Assembly: GCA_017421145.1 (NCBI GenBank) | Contig: JAFOTA010000156.1 | Coordinates: 1-7,152 of the forward strand | Length of the DNA: 7,152 bases | Origin: Treponema sp. | Lineage (GTDB): Bacteria > Spirochaetota > Spirochaetia > Treponematales > Treponemataceae | Direction: 5' to 3' | Part shown: positions 1 through 4,911 of the stretch, piece after piece | Numbering within the stretch: position 1 is the first letter of the stretch | Layout of the letters: the number at the start of each line of letters is the position of its first letter | Notes under the pieces: model-generated | What the model saw: only the letters and a program-made list of their open reading frames with translations | Told to the model about the DNA's origin: nothing | The model's database searches: none | Program-made: the position numbers and the translations under genes

Positions 1-25
1 ACAATTAACGTACAAGATACTATTC

Positions 26-78
26 TATACGACAATTGTAGTGTTGACAAGTGATTTATACGTAAAATGAAGTATACA
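26..78 (+). promoter_or_regulatory. Possible promoter/operator region of the XRE gene
   Basis: A perfect -35 hexamer TTGACA lies at 44-49. The best -10-like hexamer is TATACA at 73-78, but the spacer would be 23 bp instead of about 17, so this is not a normal sigma70 promoter. An 8-bp palindrome ACAATTGT sits at 32-39, and the hexamer TATACG occurs at 26-31 and again at 57-62, 31 bp apart (about three helical turns). Repeats of this kind next to an XRE gene could be an autoregulatory operator; that is inference. Confidence 0.3.
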
Positions 79-84
79 GAATGC

Positions 85-420
85 ATGGATTCAATTTTTA
101 AACAGACCCTGCGCTCAGAAATGGATTTTCAGGATGTCAGAGTGAAGGAACTTGCCGCAAAGACAGGCATATCGCCACGCACACTGGAGGGGTATCTCAG
201 CTCCCGTGGTTCCATGCCACCGGCCGATGTTGCCGTAAAGATTGCGGATGCGCTGAATGTGTCAGTGGAGTATCTTGTCAAAGGAAAAACATCAGAGAAA
301 AAAACAGAACGCGAGCAGTTCGGGAATCTTTTGCCATCGGACTTATCCATGGGAAAGAGAACCCTGCTCAAAGAGTTTGCGGAGCTTCTGGAAAAATTTG
401 AGGTAAAATCTACAAAGTAA
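85..420 (+). CDS. XRE-family helix-turn-helix transcriptional regulator
   Basis: A small DNA-binding protein of the Cro/C1 (XRE) class, 111 residues from the ATG at 85. The HTH spans roughly residues 18-60: VKELAAKTGIS (helices 1-2), PRTLEGYLS (recognition helix), then ADVAVKIADALNVSVEYLV, the usual hydrophobic end of the domain. A charged linker and a C-terminal helix rich in Leu, Glu and Phe follow, possibly for dimerisation. An in-frame ATG at 67 would add six residues. I prefer 85 because treponemal relatives, as I remember them, begin about this far before the HTH, and because a -10-like hexamer ends six bases upstream. Neither ATG has a Shine-Dalgarno. The gene converges with the next one, with 6 bp between the stops. 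The regulated genes cannot be read from the sequence; autoregulation is plausible. Confidence 0.85.
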   Translation: MDSIFKQTLRSEMDFQDVRVKELAAKTGISPRTLEGYLSSRGSMPPADVAVKIADALNVSVEYLVKGKTSEKKTEREQFGNLLPSDLSMGKRTLLKEFAELLEKFEVKSTK

Positions 421-426
421 AATCTC

Positions 427-711
427 TCACCCGAAGAGCGAATCGAACGCTTTTTTTGCGGCTGCAGCCCTGTCATCCATTCCCTGCATACTGTTTTTGT
501 CCCAGATGCGCTTTACACGGAAACTGTCGCAGAAGTTCGCCCTCTCCTTGTCGCTTACGGGGTAGCTGACGGTTTCCCGGCAGTCGTAATGGCTTCCCGG
601 CGAATAGAATCCGCAGTTCCGGCAGCTGTGAAGGTCCTTTCCGCAGACTCCGCAGACAGAGGAGCGTCCTATGATTTCATCTTTGATTTCTGATCCACAT
701 TTCCAACACAT
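427..711 (-). CDS. Small conserved zinc-ribbon-like protein, function unknown
   Basis: A 94-residue protein with eight cysteines arranged as two four-Cys sets. Cys2/Cys5 (CWKC) and Cys20/Cys23 (CGVC) form a typical zinc ribbon. Cys30/Cys33 (CRNC), Cys44 (DCRE) and Cys61 (ANFCDSF) form a second likely metal site. The second half, with CRNC, a YSPG turn, DCRE and DKERANFCD, resembles a small conserved protein I have seen in several bacterial groups without an assigned function; that is from memory. The C-terminus (residues about 70-94) is charged and alanine-rich, probably helical. There is no signal peptide or membrane segment, so it is likely cytoplasmic. It is divergent from the pentapeptide-repeat gene, and the two share promoter DNA. 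Only a weak AGGT lies upstream, 11 bases from the ATG, consistent with a leaderless mRNA. Ribosome-linked or redox roles are possible but unsupported here. Confidence 0.8.
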   Translation of the reverse strand: MCWKCGSEIKDEIIGRSSVCGVCGKDLHSCRNCGFYSPGSHYDCRETVSYPVSDKERANFCDSFRVKRIWDKNSMQGMDDRAAAAKKAFDSLFG

Positions 712-717
712 AAATGA

Positions 718-746
718 ATTCTACCTATTTGACTAAATGTTTTCAA
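718..746 (-). promoter_or_regulatory. Sigma70-like promoter of the zinc-ribbon gene
   Basis: Read on the minus strand: -35 TTGAAA (746-741), a 17-bp spacer, and -10 TAGAAT (723-718, five of six consensus bases). Six bases then separate the -10 from the ATG at 711, so the predicted transcription start is the A of the start codon. This predicts a leaderless mRNA. The spacer contains the -35 of the opposite promoter. Confidence 0.65.
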
Positions 747-757
747 TAGCGTAAAGT
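729..757 (+). promoter_or_regulatory. Sigma70-like promoter of the pentapeptide-repeat/MBL unit
   Basis: On the plus strand: -35 TTGACT (729-734, five of six), a 17-bp spacer, and -10 TAAAGT (752-757, four of six). Six bases separate the -10 from the ATG at 764, the same geometry as the opposing promoter. No Shine-Dalgarno lies between, which fits a leaderless transcript. The two promoters overlap, with each -35 inside the other's spacer, so both cannot be occupied by polymerase at once. Confidence 0.6.
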
Positions 758-763
758 TTAAGC

Positions 764-1438
764 ATGTACCTTTTTAACCAATGCCAGTACCCGGGATGCA
801 GATCCTATGCAATCTCATCCATTTCAGAAGACGGGAACATATGCGAATCGGACGGATTTTGCTTCAAGCATGCGGCGAATCCTGAAAAGCTGACCGATGA
901 CATAAAAAATTACATAATGACTCATGACAAGATTGTGGGGCTGAACGCATCTTCCCTGGTTTTTGAGGGGATGGATCTGTCGAACAAAAAATTCTACGGC
1001 TGCAATTTCCAGCACGCCACTTTCAACACGATCCACTCGACCGGAATGAGGGCAAGGATGTGCATGTTCGATTTTTCGACCGTTTCCGACTGTTCTTTTA
1101 TGAACAGCAACATACAGTTTTCGTCTTTTGCAGGAAGCAAGATGGTGCACGCAATTTTCACGGGAAGCGACCTTATTCAGAACAATTTCAACGGCATAAC
1201 CGCATACCAGTCCAGCTTTGATGACAGTGACCTCTACAACAGCAGATTTATAAAGGCGGTTCTGATCAACACTTCGATGATCAACTGCAACCTGAAAAAA
1301 ACAATTTTCTATGAATCTGCGCGCGAAGGTGTTTCGTTCAAGCTTTCAAACACAAGGGAAGCATTGGTTGACAGAAAGGTAAAAAGAAGGTCCGGGCTTT
1401 ACAGCTTTGAGATTGATGACGCACCGGGGGAGCTATGA
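764..1438 (+). CDS. Pentapeptide-repeat protein with N-terminal Cys/His motif
   Basis: A 224-residue protein. Residues 67-182 keep a large hydrophobic residue at most fifth positions in one unbroken register (F67, L72, F77, F82, F87, F102, F112, F122, F132, L137, F142, F152, L157, F162, L167, L177, F182). That is about 24 pentapeptides, enough for roughly six coils of a right-handed quadrilateral beta-helix. The steps near 92, 97 and 147 carry small residues, a local weakening. The N-terminus has C7-x4-C12 followed by C33-x2-H36, a likely small zinc site. A basic and acidic tail (about 200-224) follows the helix. No signal peptide is present. Pentapeptide proteins are often scaffolds, and some mimic DNA to protect gyrase, but nothing here proves either. 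The stop overlaps the next start (ATGA), so the partner MBL gene is probably translationally coupled. Confidence 0.85.
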   Translation: MYLFNQCQYPGCRSYAISSISEDGNICESDGFCFKHAANPEKLTDDIKNYIMTHDKIVGLNASSLVFEGMDLSNKKFYGCNFQHATFNTIHSTGMRARMCMFDFSTVSDCSFMNSNIQFSSFAGSKMVHAIFTGSDLIQNNFNGITAYQSSFDDSDLYNSRFIKAVLINTSMINCNLKKTIFYESAREGVSFKLSNTREALVDRKVKRRSGLYSFEIDDAPGEL

Positions 1439-2022
1439 AAGTATATGTCCATCTTTGCCTTGAAGAATTCACGAACTCCTACGTGGTCGTAAACGATGAT
1501 CCGAACGTAATGAAAGCCATCGTAATCGATCCCGGGAAAATTTCAAACGAGCTGATTTCTCAGATTGAAAAGGAACATTACAAGCTGAGTGCCGTACTCA
1601 TAACTCACAATCATGCGCATCATGTAAGGGGTCTTTCAACGCTCACGAAAATCTATTCGCCGCAGATTTACACCGCCGACTACGAAATTGAAGGATGCCG
1701 CGCAAACCTTATCCGTGGTGACGGCAAGCTGAACATCGCAGGCCTTGAAGTCGAATATTCTTCATTGCCGGGACATTCGACGGACAGCATGATTTTCAAA
1801 ATCGGAAACCTGATTTTCACAGGGGATGCCATAACCGCAGGTTCAATCGGAGACACATCGGGAACTTATTTCAGGAAAATGCTCTGCTCGAACATTGAGA
1901 AAAAAATTTACTCACAGTGCGAAGAGCTGATTCTGCTTCCTGGACACGGGCCGCCGTCAACTGTGGCAGCGGAAAAATATTTCAACATGGACACGTCAAA
2001 GGACAAAAAATTCATCGGCTGA
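1435..2022 (+). CDS. Metallo-beta-lactamase-fold hydrolase (glyoxalase II-like) with altered metal motif
   Basis: A 195-residue single-domain MBL-fold protein of the small glyoxalase II-like type. Visible landmarks in order: VIDPG (residues 30-34), the metal motif THNHAHH (57-63), LPGHS with H114, the bridging Asp in FTGD (D131), and LLPGHGPPS with H171. In the family the first motif reads THxHxDH and the Asp binds the second metal; here that position is His62 (codon CAT at 1618-1620). All other expected ligands (H58, H60, H63, H114, D131, H171) are present. It may therefore bind one metal, or two with altered chemistry. No signal peptide. The start ATG overlaps the upstream stop, and the upstream gene ends in a G-rich stretch (about 1427-1432) that can act as a ribosome site, though it lies close. 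Substrate unknown; thioester hydrolysis is a family-based guess. Confidence 0.88.
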   Translation: MKVYVHLCLEEFTNSYVVVNDDPNVMKAIVIDPGKISNELISQIEKEHYKLSAVLITHNHAHHVRGLSTLTKIYSPQIYTADYEIEGCRANLIRGDGKLNIAGLEVEYSSLPGHSTDSMIFKIGNLIFTGDAITAGSIGDTSGTYFRKMLCSNIEKKIYSQCEELILLPGHGPPSTVAAEKYFNMDTSKDKKFIG

Positions 2023-2047
2023 CGATTCAGGAACAACGGACAACGGA

Positions 2048-3799
2048 TCAATTTTTTGAAATCAGATAATTTCTTCCACCCCAGTATCCCCAGCGTTCAG
2101 AAACATATCCGCACAGAAGATTTGATGCCGTGACAAAATCGCTGCATCTGGTCTTCTGCATGTATGCGCATTGGGAAGGCTTTTTTTCGGCAATCGTAGA
2201 CCACGTGCTGATTTTCATAAAATTTTTTCCGGTGTTTTCAGGAGACTGCTGGAGCATGTATGCCATGAATTCGTTCCTCATGAGATATCCGCTTTTGGTG
2301 TCATAATCAAGGCTTTCATACGAAGAAAAATACGACTTCAAAAAACCGACCGCAGTTGAGCTTGTCTTTTCATAAATAGAATCCGCGAATTTTCTGAAAT
2401 CTGGATCGATAAAATAAATTCCATGCCAAGCTTCGTGCGCCATGAGCTGATACCTTAGTTCCGTCCACGATTCCTTTGACATTGAAATCACAGCGCCCTT
2501 TCCCGGAAGATAATTTCCGTTTCCGCCGTCAACTATGATTCCGTTTTTGACAAGGATTTTTCTGAGAAGGATTTCTTCTTTGTTCAGCCGGATTTTTTTC
2601 TTTTCAGCCTGAGTGAAAAAATCAGCAAGGTCGTCGGCTTTGTAGTCATGCGCGTTGTAGCTTTTTTTCGTCTCAATAAAATCATCACCGACGAATTTTC
2701 CCCTGTAGCCGTCCTTTTCGACATAATATGCAAGTCGGGTCATGAATCTATTCTGGATCCTGTACGAAGCAAAATCAAATACAAGCACGTCCGGAAACTG
2801 CTCCCATCTGAAAAGCTCGTAATCTTTTGTCCTCCATGCTGATTTCGGCCAAAGGATGATCATTCCGACATCGGAGACAAAAGGCTCGTCAACAAATTCT
2901 CCGTCAGAGCAAAGATTTTCCTCATTTGCGGTCATAAAAACAGATTCAACGAGAGAGGCGTTTTCCGTAAACTCCATCAACGAAAATCCGTTTTTTGCGG
3001 CTGAAGTCTGGATCGTAAAAAGATTCTGCGAAGGTGAGCGGCGTACTATATAATTTTCATCACCGTATTTAAATCCGAGCCTTCCCATTCCGTTTTCGAC
3101 AGGCACATCAGAAACAGATCTTAGCTTGATTTCAACTTTGGGCATGACGGTACCGGGAGCGTTTTTTTCGGAGAAGATTTTTTTTGCGCTTGAAAAATCT
3201 GCTGAAAGAAACGAAGGATCTGCCCTGCCGCCATCACACCCGAAAGCAAGAACAGGAACGTCCGAAGATATATCCCATCCGATTTTTGCAGGAACGACAT
3301 CCACGTTTTCCACATGAAAAGATTTTTCACCAAAGACATAGAAGCCCTTCACGTTGCCGGATGATTTTGAAAAGCACATGGAGATTTTTACTTCGGAAGA
3401 TTTCATGAGCGAAAAATTGAACGACACATAGGGGCGTATGTTCACCGAAAGAGGGAATCCTTTTCCATTCCGTTCGCCGGAATCATAAATGAAACCGAAC
3501 CTGACTGTCCTATAAAAAAAATTTTTTTCGCCGTCATCAAAAACCGTAAGTTCAAGAGCCGCACCTTCATTGCTCCTGATTTTTTCTCCGATCGATTTTC
3601 TCTGCTCTTCAGTAAAAAAATAAAAATATGTTTCCTGATTTTCATGAGCGGAAGTTTCGTTTTCAAGCTCTGTTTCCGCACTGATTTTCACGGCAGATTT
3701 TTTTCCGCTGAATGAAACCGCAATCAAAGCCGAAATCAAAACCCAGCTTATGACGCTGAACAATTTGAATGCGATTTTTTTTACCCTAGCATCCAGCAT
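2048..3799 (-). CDS. Membrane-anchored or secreted HExxH (gluzincin-like) metalloprotease candidate
   Basis: A 583-residue protein counted from the ATG at 3799. A positively charged start (DARVKK) leads into a hydrophobic stretch at about residues 10-31, a signal peptide or single membrane anchor. No lipobox Cys follows it, so the rest is probably outside the inner membrane. Residues about 50-330 are beta-rich and unrecognised. The C-terminal third carries HEAWH (residues 455-459; bases 2423-2437), followed 51 residues after the last motif His by NEFMAY, whose Glu510 is a good third zinc ligand. That pattern is typical of gluzincin peptidases. An in-frame TTG at 3808 is an alternative start. 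AGGAG (3816-3812) lies 3 bases from the TTG and 12 from the ATG, so neither spacing is ideal. The gene converges with the MBL gene and is divergent from the orphan at 3866. Substrate unknown; no named peptidase family was recognised. Confidence 0.8.
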   Translation of the reverse strand: MLDARVKKIAFKLFSVISWVLISALIAVSFSGKKSAVKISAETELENETSAHENQETYFYFFTEEQRKSIGEKIRSNEGAALELTVFDDGEKNFFYRTVRFGFIYDSGERNGKGFPLSVNIRPYVSFNFSLMKSSEVKISMCFSKSSGNVKGFYVFGEKSFHVENVDVVPAKIGWDISSDVPVLAFGCDGGRADPSFLSADFSSAKKIFSEKNAPGTVMPKVEIKLRSVSDVPVENGMGRLGFKYGDENYIVRRSPSQNLFTIQTSAAKNGFSLMEFTENASLVESVFMTANEENLCSDGEFVDEPFVSDVGMIILWPKSAWRTKDYELFRWEQFPDVLVFDFASYRIQNRFMTRLAYYVEKDGYRGKFVGDDFIETKKSYNAHDYKADDLADFFTQAEKKKIRLNKEEILLRKILVKNGIIVDGGNGNYLPGKGAVISMSKESWTELRYQLMAHEAWHGIYFIDPDFRKFADSIYEKTSSTAVGFLKSYFSSYESLDYDTKSGYLMRNEFMAYMLQQSPENTGKNFMKISTWSTIAEKKPSQCAYMQKTRCSDFVTASNLLCGYVSERWGYWGGRNYLISKN

Positions 3800-3824
3800 G
3801 AAAAACAAAAACTCCTGCCATGAG

Positions 3825-3859
3825 TTGACCTACACTTTTTATTGATTTTGCGCTACATT
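3825..3859 (+). promoter_or_regulatory. Weak candidate promoter for the gene at 3866
   Basis: TTGACC (3825-3830) is five of six to the -35 consensus and TACATT (3854-3859) is four of six to the -10, but the spacer is 23 bp. The -10 ends six bases before the ATG at 3866. The same spacing, TTGAC box to ATG 41 bp, occurs before the XRE gene at 85. It may be coincidence. Confidence 0.2.
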
Positions 3860-3865
3860 AGAAAA

Positions 3866-4312
3866 ATGCAGACAAAAGCTCTTATTCCGCACCGGGACGT
3901 TCTACTGAAGATTTCCCGATGCTCAAAAAAAATCATAATGGATTTCAACAAAGACAATTCCCCGGAATTCAAGGCATTTCCGGTTTTTCCGTTCTGGGTG
4001 GTTTCAGAAAATCTGCCGGATGATATGTCCAGGGTTTCCATCTGCCGGCCTGTTTTTGACGGAACTGATTTTTATTTTCCAGTTGACATAGGCTCCGCTC
4101 AATCAGAAAGCCAGGATGCAGATTTCAAAATCATATTTGCCAGAATCAGAAAAAGCGGATGCAGCTCAAATTCCCCGGATGCAGGCAGCCTTTTGACAAA
4201 CTGCGGCATGACGTTTCCGACGAGCGTACCATGCTATAAAACCGGCACGGCTCTGATCGAAAACAACAGCTGGAAACTCTTCGATGAAAAATGGCACAAG
4301 GCGTCAGAATAA
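3866..4312 (+). CDS. Hypothetical protein, no recognised domain
   Basis: A 148-residue protein from the ATG at 3866; a TTG at 3842 would add eight residues, but the ATG is preferred because a -10-like hexamer ends six bases upstream. I recognise no family. What can be seen: a basic, helical N-terminus (about 1-28, ending SRCSKKIIMDFN), a Pro/Phe-rich segment (FPVFPFWVV, about 37-45), two predicted beta stretches (VSICRPVFDG and DFYFPVDIG, about 54-73), and a C-terminus with ALIENNSWKLFDEKW. There is no signal peptide and no membrane helix. Four of its five cysteines (17, 56, 110, 120) are widely spaced. It is convergent with ilvN, with 7 bp between the stops, and divergent from the protease gene. 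No Shine-Dalgarno is visible. The open frame, its coding-like composition and its fit between neighbours support a real gene; function unknown, perhaps lineage-specific. Confidence 0.6.
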   Translation: MQTKALIPHRDVLLKISRCSKKIIMDFNKDNSPEFKAFPVFPFWVVSENLPDDMSRVSICRPVFDGTDFYFPVDIGSAQSESQDADFKIIFARIRKSGCSSNSPDAGSLLTNCGMTFPTSVPCYKTGTALIENNSWKLFDEKWHKASE

Positions 4313-4319
4313 CGGGAGG

Positions 4320-4811
4320 CTATTTCATCACCTTTTCACCGCGGTCCATTGCAGTGAGGCCGGACTTCAAAAGCTCAAGGATTCCATAAGGCTCAAGCAG
4401 GCGGATAAGTGAAGAAATCTTGTCTTCGCTTCCGGTTGCCTCTACAATCAGGGAGTTTTCGGCAACGTCAACAATGTGCGCACGGAAAATATTGCATGTC
4501 TCGATTATGACGGCACGTTTTTCTCCGTTCGCCTTTACCTTGATGAGAGCCATTTCGCGCTGTGTCGTTTCTGAAGGCATGCAGTGCTCGATTGAAATCA
4601 CTTCGACGAGCTTTGAAAGCTGCTTTTCAATCTGCTCAAGGATGTATTCATCGCCCCTTACGACAATGGTCATGCGTGAGCGGTTTGAATCTGCCGTTTC
4701 GCATACCGTCAAAGAATCGATGTTGTATCCGCGGCGGCTGAAAAGCCCTGACACACGGCTCAAAACTCCGGCATGGTTTTCAACAAGAACGGAAAGAACG
4801 TATTTTTCCAT
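4320..4811 (-). CDS. ilvN: Acetolactate synthase small (regulatory) subunit
   Basis: The regulatory subunit of acetohydroxyacid synthase, the first common step of valine, leucine and isoleucine synthesis; it activates the catalytic IlvB subunit and confers valine feedback inhibition. The 163-residue length is normal for the family. The N-terminal ACT domain (about 1-75) shows the signature SVLVENHAGVLSRVSGLFSRRGYNIDSL in pieces: ENHAGVL at about 11-17 and RRGYNIDSL at about 26-34. The C-terminal domain includes REMALIKV and the terminal region PYGILELLKSG. The start is the ATG at 4811, because AGGAG (4825-4821) sits nine bases upstream; a TTG at 4817 lies only three bases from it. It follows the prephenate dehydratase fusion with a 97-bp gap and has the same direction, so it may be the last gene of that operon or have its own promoter. 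No ilvB is next to it on the downstream side, which is unusual; in many genomes ilvB and ilvN are adjacent. Confidence 0.95.
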   Translation of the reverse strand: MEKYVLSVLVENHAGVLSRVSGLFSRRGYNIDSLTVCETADSNRSRMTIVVRGDEYILEQIEKQLSKLVEVISIEHCMPSETTQREMALIKVKANGEKRAVIIETCNIFRAHIVDVAENSLIVEATGSEDKISSLIRLLEPYGILELLKSGLTAMDRGEKVMK

Positions 4812-4820
4812 AATCAAAAT

Positions 4821-4825
4821 CTCCT
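4821..4825 (-). promoter_or_regulatory. Ribosome binding site of ilvN
   Basis: AGGAG on the minus strand, nine bases before the ATG at 4811. Its position decides for that ATG over the in-frame TTG at 4817. Confidence 0.75.
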
Positions 4826-4911
4826 ATATAACTGTTATTCAAGGAATGCTGAAACAGCAGCTGTTCAACTCTATCATTTTTTTCAAAAAACTAAAAGGGA
4901 GCATCGGAAAT

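Noticed and set aside
824..1150. Minus-strand 108-codon frame
   Set aside because: Shadow of the pentapeptide-repeat gene, whose five-residue register shows which strand is coding.
2034..2047. Two tandem copies of CAACGGA between convergent genes
   Set aside because: Only two 7-bp copies; too short to call a repeat element or terminator.
3514..3528. A8-T7 run as a phase-variation or slippage site in the protease gene
   Set aside because: It encodes an ordinary Lys-Asn-Phe-Phe segment in an intact frame; such runs are common in this composition.
4851..4866. Imperfect hairpin between the fusion gene and ilvN, as a terminator or attenuator
   Set aside because: Short stem of six pairs with a bulge and a 3-base loop, with no following T run; not convincing as a terminator.
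4838..4876. Twelve-codon minus-strand frame upstream of ilvN as a leader peptide
   Set aside because: It is not rich in Ile, Leu or Val and has no Shine-Dalgarno, so attenuation by a leader peptide is not supported.
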